Shown: positions 36,407 through 45,654 of the stretch, in pieces
Layout of the letters: the number at the start of each line of letters is the position of its first letter
Position numbering within the stretch: position 1 is the stretch's first letter
NCBI RefSeq assembly: GCF_001529295.1
Contig: NZ_LLWK01000038.1
Span: forward strand, 868,001-932,000
Source of the DNA: Flavobacterium sp. TAB 87
Lineage (GTDB): Bacteria > Bacteroidota > Bacteroidia > Flavobacteriales > Flavobacteriaceae
DNA length: 64,000 nucleotides
Reading direction: 5' to 3'
Program-made: the position numbers and the translations under genes
The notes under the pieces: model-generated
The model's database searches: none
The model's input: only the letters and a program-made list of their open reading frames with translations
What the model was told of the DNA's origin: nothing

Positions 36407-36979
36407 ATGATCAACATTGTTTTATTTGGAAAACCTGGAGCAGGAAAAGGAACTCAAGCTGAATTTTTAAAAGGAAAATACAATCTAACACATCTTTCAA
36501 CCGGAGATATTTTTAGATATAATATTAAAAATGAAACCGAATTAGGGAAATTAGCCAAAACCTATATGGATAAAGGCGATTTAGTTCCAGATGAAGTAAC
36601 GATCCAGATGTTGCAAAGTGAGGTAGAAAGTAATCAAGATTCAGCAGGATTTTTATTTGATGGTTTTCCAAGAACAATTGCGCAAGCAAAAGCACTAGAT
36701 GCTTTTTTAGTTTCTAAAGGAGAAAAAATCACGGCAACCGTTGCATTAGAAGCTAATGATGAAATTTTAGTAGCGCGTTTGTTAGAAAGAGGAAAAACTA
36801 GCGGAAGGCCAGACGATCAAGACGAAGAAAAAATTCGCAACAGATACCAAGAATACAACGAGAAGACAGCTCCTTTGATGGGGTATTATAAAGAGCAAAA
36901 TAAATTTCACGCCGTAAACGGAATCGGTTCTGTCGCAGAAATTACTGAGCGTTTAGGCGCTGTGATTGATAGTTTGTAA
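36407..36979 (+). CDS. adk: Adenylate kinase
   Basis: From the ATG at 36407 (MINIVLFGKPGAGKGTQ) the protein has 190 residues. P-loop GKPGAGKGT is at 8-16, the AMP-binding LSTGDIFRYNI and FDGFPRTIAQA follow, and the LID region RGKTSGRPDDQ is the short form without zinc cysteines. It interconverts ATP + AMP and 2 ADP. An earlier in-frame ATG at 36383 adds eight residues outside the fold. Confidence 0.96.
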   Translation: MINIVLFGKPGAGKGTQAEFLKGKYNLTHLSTGDIFRYNIKNETELGKLAKTYMDKGDLVPDEVTIQMLQSEVESNQDSAGFLFDGFPRTIAQAKALDAFLVSKGEKITATVALEANDEILVARLLERGKTSGRPDDQDEEKIRNRYQEYNEKTAPLMGYYKEQNKFHAVNGIGSVAEITERLGAVIDSL

Positions 36980-37176
36980 TTCAAATAAATAGAAACAGTT
37001 TGAGGTTTAATCACCATACAATTCAAACTGCACAAAATAATTTTCCACTAAGAAATTGAGGCGATTGACGTTCAATGAAACTTAATTGCTTGGTGGTTTT
37101 TTTTAAATTAAAAAGGGTTTGTTGGCTAACAAATCTTTTGTTGTTTAACGTAAAGTGTAACTCTTTTTCAAAATAT

Positions 37177-38457
37177 ATGGCACTACTTATTATTTTCTTA
37201 TTGATTCTACTCAATGGCTTTTTTTCGATGTCAGAAATTGCATTGATTTCTGCTCGTAAAAGTAGATTAGAGACTTCAGCAAAAAAAGGAAATAAAAGTG
37301 CTAAAATTGCATTAGAGCTTGCCAATTCGCCAAATAAATTTTTATCGACTGTTCAAATCGGAATTACGTTAATCGGAATTTTAACCGGGATTTACAGTGG
37401 AGATAAAATTACTGCCGATGTGCAGGTTTTTATTGGAGAATTTGCTGTATTGCGTCCGTATGCAGATTCTATTGGTGTGGGAATTGTCGTGGTTGTTTTA
37501 ACTTTTTTCTCGTTGGTTTTGGGAGAGTTGCTACCGAAACGAATTGGATTAAATTTTCCGGAAACCATTGCAAAAACATCCGCGATGCCAATGAAATTTG
37601 TTTCGATAATTACAGCGCCATTTATTTGGTTATTGACCCATTCGACTGATTTTTTACTGAACGTTTTGCAAATTAAACCTTCAGCAGACGGCAAGATAAC
37701 CGAAGAGGAAATTAAGGCCATTATAAAAGAAGGAACAGAAGGTGGAGAAGTACAAGAAATCGAACAAGACATTGTAGAACGCGTTTTTCATATCGGTGAT
37801 CGAAAAGTGAATTCGTTAATGACACATCGCAAATCGGTAGACATGCTAGTTTTAGATTGGGATGCGGCCGCAGTAAAAAAAGCAGTTTTAGAAGATTTAC
37901 ATACTACTTATCCCGTTTACAAAGACAATTTTGACGATATCGTTGGTATTGTTACACTTAAAAATATTTTTGCAACTATTGAAAAAGAAGATTTTAGTTT
38001 GGCTAAAATTATGACCACGCCTTCTTTCATTATGGAACATACTACTGCATACAGAGCGTTAGAGAGTTTTAAATTAACTGGAGTACATCATGCTTTAGTA
38101 GCAGATGAGTATGGCATTTTTCAAGGAATAATTACGCTGAATGATATATTGGAAGCGTTAGTTGGTAATGTATCAGATTTTTATAAAGAAGAATTTCAGT
38201 TAGTAGAAAGAGAAGATGGCACTTGGTTGGTTGATGGACATTATTCGTTGCATGATTTTTTAACCTATTTTGAGTTGGATGATTTAATAAACGATTATGA
38301 TGTTACAACGGTCAGCGGAATGATAATGACAGAGTTATCAAGAATACCGAAACAAGGCGATAAGTTAAATTGGAATAATTTTCAATTGGAAATTATCGAT
38401 ATGGATGGTATTAAAATTGACAAAGTTTTGATTAAAAGAAGAAAAGAAAAAGAATAG
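37177..38457 (+). CDS. CNNM/CorC (hemolysin C family) membrane protein with CBS domains
   Basis: From the ATG at 37177 (MALLIIFLLILLNGFFSMSE) the protein has 426 residues. A DUF21/CNNM transmembrane domain (about 1-190, NGFFSMSEIALISARKSRL) is followed by a CBS pair (about 205-325) and a CorC_HlyC transporter-associated domain (about 340-420). Proteins of this layout export or regulate Mg2+/Co2+; the hemolysin name is historical. The frame runs back to 37075, but those 34 residues are not family-like. Confidence 0.9.
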   Translation: MALLIIFLLILLNGFFSMSEIALISARKSRLETSAKKGNKSAKIALELANSPNKFLSTVQIGITLIGILTGIYSGDKITADVQVFIGEFAVLRPYADSIGVGIVVVVLTFFSLVLGELLPKRIGLNFPETIAKTSAMPMKFVSIITAPFIWLLTHSTDFLLNVLQIKPSADGKITEEEIKAIIKEGTEGGEVQEIEQDIVERVFHIGDRKVNSLMTHRKSVDMLVLDWDAAAVKKAVLEDLHTTYPVYKDNFDDIVGIVTLKNIFATIEKEDFSLAKIMTTPSFIMEHTTAYRALESFKLTGVHHALVADEYGIFQGIITLNDILEALVGNVSDFYKEEFQLVEREDGTWLVDGHYSLHDFLTYFELDDLINDYDVTTVSGMIMTELSRIPKQGDKLNWNNFQLEIIDMDGIKIDKVLIKRRKEKE

Positions 38458-38610
38458 AAATAGTTTTTATATTTAGAGGAGAATCTACAATTTCTCGGAA
38501 TTCTAGATTTTAAAAGCTAAGGTTGACAACAAGAATAGAAGACTAAAAGTAAGAAGAAAAGCAGCTAAGGGCTGATTTGCTTTTTATTTCAGTCAAAATA
38601 AAAAAAAGTT

Positions 38611-39612
38611 ATGACAGAAGGGAATTTTGTAGATTACGTAAAAATATTTGTTTCTTCGGGAAAAGGAGGAAAAGGTTCTACACATTTACATAGAGAGAAA
38701 TTTATTGAGAAAGGTGGTCCAGATGGTGGAGATGGTGGACGTGGTGGGCACGTAACTTTAATTGGAAATAAAGGACTTTGGACATTATTTCACTTAAAAT
38801 TTGCGCGCCATATTAAAGCAGGGAATGGTGGAGATGGAAGTGGTGACCGAAGTACAGGTGCCGATGGAGAGGATAAATTTATCGAAGTACCATTAGGAAC
38901 CGTTGTTAAGGATAAAGAAACTGGAGAAATTCTTTTTGAAATTACGGAAGATGGCGAACGTCAAATTTTGTCAAGAGGAGGAAAAGGTGGATTAGGAAAC
39001 TGGCATTTTAGAAGTTCAACAAACCAAACGCCAAGATATGCACAACCGGGTTTACCTGGAATAGAGATGGATATTATTTTGGAATTGAAAGTACTGGCCG
39101 ATGTAGGTTTAGTAGGTTTTCCTAATGCTGGAAAATCAACTTTGCTTTCAGTATTAACATCTGCAAAACCAAAAATTGCTGATTATCCGTTTACGACTTT
39201 AAAACCTAATTTAGGAATTGTAGCCTACCGCGATTATCAATCGTTTGTAATTGCCGATATTCCAGGAATTATTGAAGGTGCTGCCGAAGGAAAAGGATTG
39301 GGTCATTATTTCTTACGTCATATCGAAAGAAATTCTACCTTACTGTTTTTAGTTCCTGCAGACGCCAAAGATATTAAAACAGAATATGATATTTTGGTGA
39401 ATGAATTGACCAAGTACAATCCTGAAATGTTAGACAAAGAACGTTTGTTGGTAATCTCTAAATGCGACATGCTCGACGATGAGTTGCAAGTAGAGCTAAA
39501 AGCAGAACTAGATGAACAATTAAAAGGAGTTCCTTTTATGTTTATTTCATCTGTGGCTCAGCAAGGTCTGACCGAATTAAAAGATAGACTTTGGAAAATG
39601 CTTAACGACTAA
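38611..39612 (+). CDS. obgE: Obg family ribosome-associated GTPase
   Basis: A 333-residue protein. The Gly-rich OBG fold is at residues 1-158 ([14 protein letters not shown] and [18 protein letters not shown]). The G domain has P-loop GFPNAGKST at 169-177, switch [11 protein letters not shown] at 216-224 and an NKxD-equivalent SKCD near 288. No C-terminal OCT domain is present, the short form. It acts late in 50S ribosome assembly and stress control. A terminator follows, so it ends its transcription unit. Confidence 0.95.
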   Translation: MTEGNFVDYVKIFVSSGKGGKGSTHLHREKFIEKGGPDGGDGGRGGHVTLIGNKGLWTLFHLKFARHIKAGNGGDGSGDRSTGADGEDKFIEVPLGTVVKDKETGEILFEITEDGERQILSRGGKGGLGNWHFRSSTNQTPRYAQPGLPGIEMDIILELKVLADVGLVGFPNAGKSTLLSVLTSAKPKIADYPFTTLKPNLGIVAYRDYQSFVIADIPGIIEGAAEGKGLGHYFLRHIERNSTLLFLVPADAKDIKTEYDILVNELTKYNPEMLDKERLLVISKCDMLDDELQVELKAELDEQLKGVPFMFISSVAQQGLTELKDRLWKMLND

Positions 39613-39633
39613 GCTGGTTTTTAATCAAAATAC

Positions 39634-39664
39634 AGGCGTTCTAGAGATAGAGCGCCTTTTTTTA
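39634..39664 (+). terminator. Terminator of obgE
   Basis: A 9-pair stem (AGGCGTTCT / AGAGCGCCT with one G-U) with a six-base loop and a T run, 22 bases after the obgE stop. Confidence 0.75.
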
Positions 39665-39788
39665 AGGTTTAAATTGCTAGTATCGTAAAAAAATATGCTT
39701 TTTATAGCTGTTTTCTACACATTTATGATTTTCAAGTGGATGTAATTTCGAAAATGACTTATCTTCGCAAAACTAATTCAATTATTAT

Positions 39789-41933
39789 ATGAAAAAAATA
39801 ATCTTATTTGTATCGATGTGCCTAATGGCATTTCCTGTAAGGGCCGATGAAGGAATGTGGTTCTTAATGTTTCTAGATAGACTCAACCATAGAGATATGG
39901 AAAAAATGGGTTTGCAACTGACTGCTGAAGAAATTTACAGCATTAACAATCACAGTTTAAAAGATGCAATTGTGCAGTTTAACGGTGGTTGTACAGCAGA
40001 AATGGTCTCTAAAAGTGGTCTTGTTTTAACGAATCACCATTGTGGATACGATGCCATTGCAGAACTTTCTAGCGCTGAACAAAATTATCTAAAAGATGGG
40101 TTTTGGGCTAAAAGTCGTGCCGAAGAAATGAAGCCAAAATCACTATACGTTCGTTTCTTTGTTCGTATGGATGATGTTTCAAAACGAATTTTATCAAAAG
40201 TGAATGATAAAATGAGTGAAACCGATCGCAACAAAGCAATTCAGCAAGAAATGGCTTTGATCGAAAAAGAGAACAGTGAGAACGGAAAATATGTAGTGTC
40301 TGTTCGACCTTTCTTTCAAGGAAATGAATATTACTATTTTGTCTACCAAGATTATAAAGATGTACGTTTAGTAGGAACGCCACCAGAAAGTATTGGAAAA
40401 TTTGGAGGAGATACGGATAACTGGGAATGGCCACGTCAAACGGGAGATTTCTCTATGTTTAGAGTGTATGCTGATAAGGACGGAAATCCGGCAGAATATT
40501 CTAAAGATAATGTGCCTTTGCAGCCTAAACACCACTTACCTGTAAGTTTAAAAGGTGTTAAAGAAAATGATTTTGCCATGATTTTGGGCTATCCAGGAAG
40601 AACCAATCGTTGGATGCCAGCGGGGGGAATTGAGCAAAATGTAAAGTATGCTTATCCTGCTTGGGTTGAAGGTGCAAAAACTGGAATGGACCAAATGAAA
40701 AAGTATATGGACAAAGATGCAACGGTTCGTTTGCAATATGCGTCAAAATATGCTTCTACAGCCAATTACTGGAAAAACCGTCAAGGTATGATTGATGCGT
40801 TGACGAAAGCAGGAACAGCCGCTACAAAAGCAGAACAAGAAGATAAGTTCTACGAATGGGCAATGAAGCCAGCGAATAAAGAAAAGTACGAAAACGTAAT
40901 TCCGACTATTAATGAGTATTACAGAATAACAAATGTAAAAGCAGCTCACGATAGTTATTTAATGCAACTTTTACGTACGTCAAGTTATGCAACGGGACCA
41001 GCCAATTTAGGAAACTCTTTGATTGCTTACTACAAAGAAAACGATGCTAAAAAAGCAGAAATGCTACCTAAGATTACTGCATTAATCGATAATATTTATG
41101 GAGAGTTTTATGCACCGCTTGAAAAAGATGTGTTGGCTGCTCAATTAAATCTATATGCTTCTAAAGGTACTGAATACGGTTTGCCAGCGCAAATTGCTAA
41201 GATGAAAGCAGAGAATAACGGTAACTTTACAGCTGATGTTGCAAAAGCAACGGAAGTAAGTTATTTTACATCTAAAGAAAAAGTGCTTGCGTTTATGGCA
41301 GATCCTAAACCATTGGCAATTATACACGATCCTTTGTATATTATTTCTAACGATTTATTGACAAAATACCGTGCTGAGAGTGATTACCAAGCCATATCTG
41401 ATGATGGATTTGCAATTGCTTACCGCAAATTAGTAGAAGGTTTAAAAGAATCAAAATTAAACACGATTCAATATCCAGATGCTAACTCTACTTTACGATT
41501 ATCTTACGGAAAAGTACGCGCCTTGCCTGAAGACAAACGCAATGACGTTAAAATCAACAATTATACAACCATGGAAAGTATGGTTAAAAAGTATAAAGCT
41601 GGTGATGCTGAATTTGATTTGCCAAAAAGATTGTTGCAATTAAATAAAAAGAAAGATTTTGGTCAATATGCCGACAAAGAAGGGTATATGCCAGTTAACT
41701 TTTTAACCGACAATGATATTACAGGAGGAAACTCAGGTTCACCGGTGATTAATGGCAAAGGAGAATTAGTTGGTATTGCATTTGATGGAAATATCGAAGC
41801 AATGGCTGGAGATGTTATTTTTGATCCAAACTTGCAAAGAACAATTAACGTTGATATTCGTTATGTGCTTTGGGTGATTGATAAGTACGCTGGAGCTAAA
41901 AATATTATTGACGAATTGACTATAGTGAAATAG
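39789..41933 (+). CDS. S46 family dipeptidyl-peptidase (DPP7-type)
   Basis: A 714-residue secreted serine peptidase with a signal peptide ending near VRADEG. The S46 triad is visible: His in LVLTNHHCGYD (83-84), Asp220 in NWEWPRQTGDFSMFR, and Ser649 in GGNSGSPVI. The substrate-pocket residue (GIAFDGN, Gly667) is Gly, as in DPP7, which cleaves after hydrophobic/aliphatic P1; DPP11 has Arg there. That reading rests on family knowledge. It removes dipeptides from peptide N-termini in the periplasm for nutrition. A weak -7 element (TATCTTCG) lies near 39760. Confidence 0.93.
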   Translation: MKKIILFVSMCLMAFPVRADEGMWFLMFLDRLNHRDMEKMGLQLTAEEIYSINNHSLKDAIVQFNGGCTAEMVSKSGLVLTNHHCGYDAIAELSSAEQNYLKDGFWAKSRAEEMKPKSLYVRFFVRMDDVSKRILSKVNDKMSETDRNKAIQQEMALIEKENSENGKYVVSVRPFFQGNEYYYFVYQDYKDVRLVGTPPESIGKFGGDTDNWEWPRQTGDFSMFRVYADKDGNPAEYSKDNVPLQPKHHLPVSLKGVKENDFAMILGYPGRTNRWMPAGGIEQNVKYAYPAWVEGAKTGMDQMKKYMDKDATVRLQYASKYASTANYWKNRQGMIDALTKAGTAATKAEQEDKFYEWAMKPANKEKYENVIPTINEYYRITNVKAAHDSYLMQLLRTSSYATGPANLGNSLIAYYKENDAKKAEMLPKITALIDNIYGEFYAPLEKDVLAAQLNLYASKGTEYGLPAQIAKMKAENNGNFTADVAKATEVSYFTSKEKVLAFMADPKPLAIIHDPLYIISNDLLTKYRAESDYQAISDDGFAIAYRKLVEGLKESKLNTIQYPDANSTLRLSYGKVRALPEDKRNDVKINNYTTMESMVKKYKAGDAEFDLPKRLLQLNKKKDFGQYADKEGYMPVNFLTDNDITGGNSGSPVINGKGELVGIAFDGNIEAMAGDVIFDPNLQRTINVDIRYVLWVIDKYAGAKNIIDELTIVK

Positions 41934-41956
41934 TTTAATTTTGACTGTAAAGATTT

Positions 41957-41991
41957 AAACCACCATGACCTTGTTATGGTGGTTTTTTTTT
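41957..41991 (+). terminator. Terminator of the S46 peptidase gene
   Basis: A perfect 9-base stem (AACCACCAT / ATGGTGGTT) with a nine-base loop and a long T run, about 24 bases after the stop. Confidence 0.88.
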
Positions 41992-42052
41992 GTACAAAAC
42001 AGTATGAAATACAATTATTTCCCAAAAGTAAATGCAGCACAATTTATTTACT

Positions 42053-42060
42053 TATTTTTG
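42053..42060 (+). promoter_or_regulatory. -7 element exactly four bases before the TPR gene ATG (leaderless candidate)
   Basis: TATTTTTG-AGCT-ATG. A TAnnTTTG element this close to the start codon implies an mRNA with no or almost no leader. Confidence 0.5.
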
Positions 42061-42064
42061 AGCT

Positions 42065-42763
42065 ATGAAGCAACTTGTAATATTCTTTGTTTTGGTAACC
42101 AATTGTATGTGGGCTCAATCTGATTTTGAAAAGGGAGAAAAGCTTTTTCAGAAGAAACAATATGCGCCAGCGAGAACTGCGTTTGAAAGTGTCGTAAAAA
42201 CTACTCCAAATAATTTAAAAGCAATTGAATATTTAGGAGATATTGCGGGGGCAGAAAAAAAATGGGATACCGCATTAGTATACTATAAAAAGTTAAAACT
42301 GACTAAGCCATCAGAAGCTGACTATTTTTATAAATACGGTGGAGCTCTCGGTATGAAAGCACTAACTGTTAATAAATTTAAAGCGTTAGGAATGATTGAT
42401 GAAGTGAAAGGATCATTTGAAAAGTCGATTCAGTTAGATTCTAAACACATTCCTGCACGTTGGGCATTAATCGAATTGTATCTGCAATTACCTGCAATGG
42501 TTGGCGGAAGCGAATCTAAGGCAGTCGCATATTCGGATCAATTGCAAAGAATTTCTGCAGTCGATGGTTATTTGTCGCAAGGCCGAATTGATGAATATTT
42601 TAAAAGATATAAAATGGCAGAAGAGCAGTATAAAAAAGCTGTTACTGTTGGAGGAACAAAAATTTGCTATCAAAAATTAGCCGATTTATATCAAAATAAA
42701 ATGGAGCAACCAGATAAAGCCAAGATCGTTTTAGAAGAATACAAAAAGAAAACATCAAATTAA
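42065..42763 (+). CDS. Secreted TPR-repeat protein
   Basis: A 232-residue protein with a signal peptide (cut near MWAQ, residue 19) and about four tetratricopeptide repeats (for example FEKGEKLFQKKQYAPARTAFESVVKTTPNN and KRYKMAEEQYKKAVTVGG). It is probably periplasmic and mediates protein contacts; the partner is unknown. mpl starts 23 bases downstream, so the two are likely co-transcribed, which could hint at a peptidoglycan-related role (inference). Confidence 0.8.
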   Translation: MKQLVIFFVLVTNCMWAQSDFEKGEKLFQKKQYAPARTAFESVVKTTPNNLKAIEYLGDIAGAEKKWDTALVYYKKLKLTKPSEADYFYKYGGALGMKALTVNKFKALGMIDEVKGSFEKSIQLDSKHIPARWALIELYLQLPAMVGGSESKAVAYSDQLQRISAVDGYLSQGRIDEYFKRYKMAEEQYKKAVTVGGTKICYQKLADLYQNKMEQPDKAKIVLEEYKKKTSN

Positions 42764-42786
42764 TTGACGAATAATTCGAATACAAT

Positions 42787-44142
42787 ATGAAGACACATTT
42801 TATTGCCATTGGCGGAAGTGCGATGCATAATTTAGCTTTGGCGCTACACAATAAAGGATATAAAGTTACGGGCAGTGACGATGCTATTTTTGAACCATCA
42901 AAATCACGCTTAGAAAAAAAAGGAATTTTACCTGAAGAAATGGGTTGGTTTCCTGATAAAATTACCGCTGATTTGGATGCGATCATTTTAGGAATGCATG
43001 CCAAAGCTGATAATCCAGAACTACTGAAAGCGCAAGAATTAGGTCTAAAGATATATTCATATCCTGAATTCTTATATGAACAATCCAAAAATAAAACGCG
43101 TGTTGTTATTGGAGGTTCGCACGGCAAAACAACTATTACTTCTATGATTTTGCATGTCATGCATTATCATGCTATTGAAGTCGATTATATGGTTGGTGCA
43201 CAATTAGAAGGTTTTGATACGATGGTGCATCTTACAGAAGAAAATGATTTTATTGTTTTAGAAGGTGATGAGTATTTGTCTTCACCGATTGATCGAAGAC
43301 CAAAATTCCACCTATACCAACCTAATATTGCTTTAATTTCGGGTATTGCTTGGGATCATATTAATGTTTTTCCAACCTACGAAAACTACGTCGAGCAATT
43401 CGAAATTTTTATTGAAAAGATTTCCCGTGGAGGAATATTAATTTATAATGAAAATGATAGAGAAGTAAAACGTGTGGCCGAAGCCGCTACAAACCCAATT
43501 CGTAAATTACCCTATTCAACGCCCAATTATAAAGTTGAAAATGGAAAAACGTTATTAGAGACGCCCGAAGGTTTAATGCCAATTGAAGTATTTGGTGCGC
43601 ATAATCTAAATAATTTGGCAGGAGCAAAGTGGATCTGTCAAAATATGGGTGTTGATGAAGCCGATTTTTACGAGGCCATTGCTAGTTTTAAAGGCGCTTC
43701 AAAAAGATTAGAGAAAGTTGCAGAAGGAGAAGGTAAGGTCGCCTATAAAGACTTTGCACATTCACCAAGTAAAGTAGCTGCGACCACAAAAGCAGTAAAA
43801 GAACAATATCCAGATCGAACACTTATTGCGTGTTTAGAACTGCATACCTATAGTAGTTTAAATGCGGAATTTTTGAAAGAGTATGAAGGTGCTTTGGAAT
43901 TTGCAGATACCGCAGTGGTTTTTTACTCGCCAGATGCAGTAAAAATAAAACAATTAGAAGAAGTGACTTACGAGCAGATCGCGAATGCTTTCAATAGAAA
44001 AGACCTCGTTATTTACACAAATCCAATTGAATTTAAAGACTATCTTTTTAATCTAAATCTAGAAAATTCGGCATTATTACTAATGAGTTCAGGTAATTAT
44101 GGTGGACTTAATTTTGATGAAGTGAAACGTTTAATAGAATAA
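42787..44142 (+). CDS. mpl: UDP-N-acetylmuramate:L-alanyl-gamma-D-glutamyl-meso-diaminopimelate ligase
   Basis: A 451-residue Mur-ligase fold protein. The N-terminal Rossmann-like segment is FIAIGGSAMHNLALALHNKGYKVTGSDD, the P-loop GGSHGKTT is at 109-116, and FIVLEGDEYLSSPIDRRPKF, DFAHSPSKVAATTKAV and LLMSSGNYGGL are Mpl-type. It joins recycled murein tripeptide to UDP-MurNAc, matching the anmK gene elsewhere in the window. MurC is the main alternative, but the GDEYLSSPIDRRPKF block is the Mpl form. Confidence 0.9.
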   Translation: MKTHFIAIGGSAMHNLALALHNKGYKVTGSDDAIFEPSKSRLEKKGILPEEMGWFPDKITADLDAIILGMHAKADNPELLKAQELGLKIYSYPEFLYEQSKNKTRVVIGGSHGKTTITSMILHVMHYHAIEVDYMVGAQLEGFDTMVHLTEENDFIVLEGDEYLSSPIDRRPKFHLYQPNIALISGIAWDHINVFPTYENYVEQFEIFIEKISRGGILIYNENDREVKRVAEAATNPIRKLPYSTPNYKVENGKTLLETPEGLMPIEVFGAHNLNNLAGAKWICQNMGVDEADFYEAIASFKGASKRLEKVAEGEGKVAYKDFAHSPSKVAATTKAVKEQYPDRTLIACLELHTYSSLNAEFLKEYEGALEFADTAVVFYSPDAVKIKQLEEVTYEQIANAFNRKDLVIYTNPIEFKDYLFNLNLENSALLLMSSGNYGGLNFDEVKRLIE

Positions 44143-44162
44143 TTTTAGAATAATGAGATTAG

Positions 44163-44197
44163 AAGCCAATTAGCAATCGTTAATTGGCTTTTTTATT
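44163..44197 (+). terminator. Terminator of the TPR-mpl unit
   Basis: A perfect 10-base stem (AAGCCAATTA / TAATTGGCTT), eight-base loop, T run on the plus strand, 20 bases after the mpl stop. Confidence 0.85.
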
Positions 44198-44270
44198 TCT
44201 GCTCACTTCAGATTTTATTGAAAGATTTTTCTTGTATATTAGTAAGTTTTAATTGTAATTTTTCAAGAAT

Positions 44271-44963
44271 ATGGAACAAACAAATTTTCCCATTACACAC
44301 TGGTCAGAAGATGATAGGCCTCGAGAGAAATTAATGTTGAAAGGGAAAAGTGCGTTAAGCGATGCCGAGCTAATTGCTATTTTGATTGGATCTGGAAGTC
44401 GAAATGAATCGGCGGTCGATCTCAGTAAAAGAATTTTAGCAAGTGTAGCTAATAACTTGAATGCTCTAGGAAAAGTATCTTTATCGCAATTAATTAGTTT
44501 TAAAGGAATAGGAGAGGCAAAGGCGATTACAATTATTGCTGCACTAGAGTTAGGACGCAGAAGAAGAGCGGAGGAGGCTGTAGAACTTAGCAAAATCACA
44601 TCGAGCAAAGTTGTTTTTGAGATTATGCAACCAATAATAGGCGAGTTACCTCACGAGGAATTTTGGATTTTATATTTGAATAATTCCAATAAAGTGCTTT
44701 CTAAAGCGCAGCAAAGCAAAGGCGGTATTACAGGAACGATGGTCGATGTTCGTTTGGTTTTTAAAGCAGCACTCGAATTAGGGGCAACCGCAATAATTTT
44801 GTGTCACAATCATCCATCTGGTGCTTTAGTTCCGAGTGAAGCAGACAAGCACATTACAAAAAAATTAAAGTTGGCTGGTGAGAGTTTAGATGTTAAAGTT
44901 TTAGATCATCTTATCGTTACTGAAACAAAATATTATAGTTTTGTAGATGAAGGAATATTTTAA
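44271..44963 (+). CDS. radC: RadC family JAB/MPN domain protein
   Basis: A 230-residue protein. An N-terminal helix-hairpin-helix-like region (SFKGIGEAKAITIIAALELGRR, about 78-100) is followed by a JAMM metalloprotease-like domain with His179, His181, Ser189 and Asp192 in HNHPSGALVPSEAD. The name comes from DNA repair, but the biochemical role of RadC is not established. HAD and hypothetical genes follow with two-base gaps, so it heads a three-gene operon. Confidence 0.92.
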   Translation: MEQTNFPITHWSEDDRPREKLMLKGKSALSDAELIAILIGSGSRNESAVDLSKRILASVANNLNALGKVSLSQLISFKGIGEAKAITIIAALELGRRRRAEEAVELSKITSSKVVFEIMQPIIGELPHEEFWILYLNNSNKVLSKAQQSKGGITGTMVDVRLVFKAALELGATAIILCHNHPSGALVPSEADKHITKKLKLAGESLDVKVLDHLIVTETKYYSFVDEGIF

Positions 44964-44965
44964 AA

Positions 44966-45652
44966 ATGAAAAATACTATAACAGATGTCTTTTTTGACTT
45001 AGATCATACACTTTGGGATTTTGACAAAAACTCAGAGCTCGCTTTTGATATGATTTTTAAAGAAGCACATCCCACTGTTTCAACGACCGCTTTTATCGAA
45101 AAATATGTACCTATCAATCAAGCGTGTTGGCAATTGTATCAAAACGATAAAATTACACATCACGAATTGCGGTACAATAGACTCAAGCATTCTTTTGATG
45201 CCATAAATTATAGTATGTCAGATGAACAAATTCATCAGATGGCAAAGGATTATATTGAATATTTACCACTGTACAATCATCTCTTCGACGGAACGATAGA
45301 AATATTAGAATACCTGCAGTCAATGTATACCTTGCATATTATTACAAATGGTTTTGCGGAAGTACAATACAAGAAAATGACAAGCTCAGCAATCATACAG
45401 TATTTTAAAACAATTACTAATTCTGAAATGGCAGGTGTTAAGAAACCCAATCCAATTATTTTTGACTATGCGGTCTCTTCGGCGAAAGCCAATAAAGAAA
45501 CATCGTTGATGATTGGAGATTCATTAGAAGCCGACGTTCTTGGCGCTATAAATGCAGGAATGCAAGCTATTTTTTTTAACGAAAAAAGCATACAAGTAAA
45601 TCAAGATATTAAACAAATAAATCATTTATTAGAACTTAAAAACTATTTATAA
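44966..45652 (+). CDS. HAD-superfamily hydrolase, YjjG-like noncanonical pyrimidine nucleotidase
   Basis: A 228-residue HAD phosphatase. Motif I is FFDLDHTLWDFD (Asp11 nucleophile, Asp13 acid/base), motif II HIITNGFAEVQ, the lysine of motif III is in GVKKPNP, and motif IV is MIGDSLEADVLGA. The DHTLWDFD start and the TNGFAEVQ block are characteristic of the YjjG/YfnB type, which dephosphorylates noncanonical pyrimidine nucleotides. The exact substrate is inferred from family only. Starts two bases after the radC stop. Confidence 0.9.
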   Translation: MKNTITDVFFDLDHTLWDFDKNSELAFDMIFKEAHPTVSTTAFIEKYVPINQACWQLYQNDKITHHELRYNRLKHSFDAINYSMSDEQIHQMAKDYIEYLPLYNHLFDGTIEILEYLQSMYTLHIITNGFAEVQYKKMTSSAIIQYFKTITNSEMAGVKKPNPIIFDYAVSSAKANKETSLMIGDSLEADVLGAINAGMQAIFFNEKSIQVNQDIKQINHLLELKNYL

Positions 45653-45654
45653 TT

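Noticed and set aside
37177..38457. A hemolysin toxin
   Set aside because: The CNNM-CBS-CorC_HlyC layout is that of divalent-cation transport/regulation proteins; the hemolysin name is historical.
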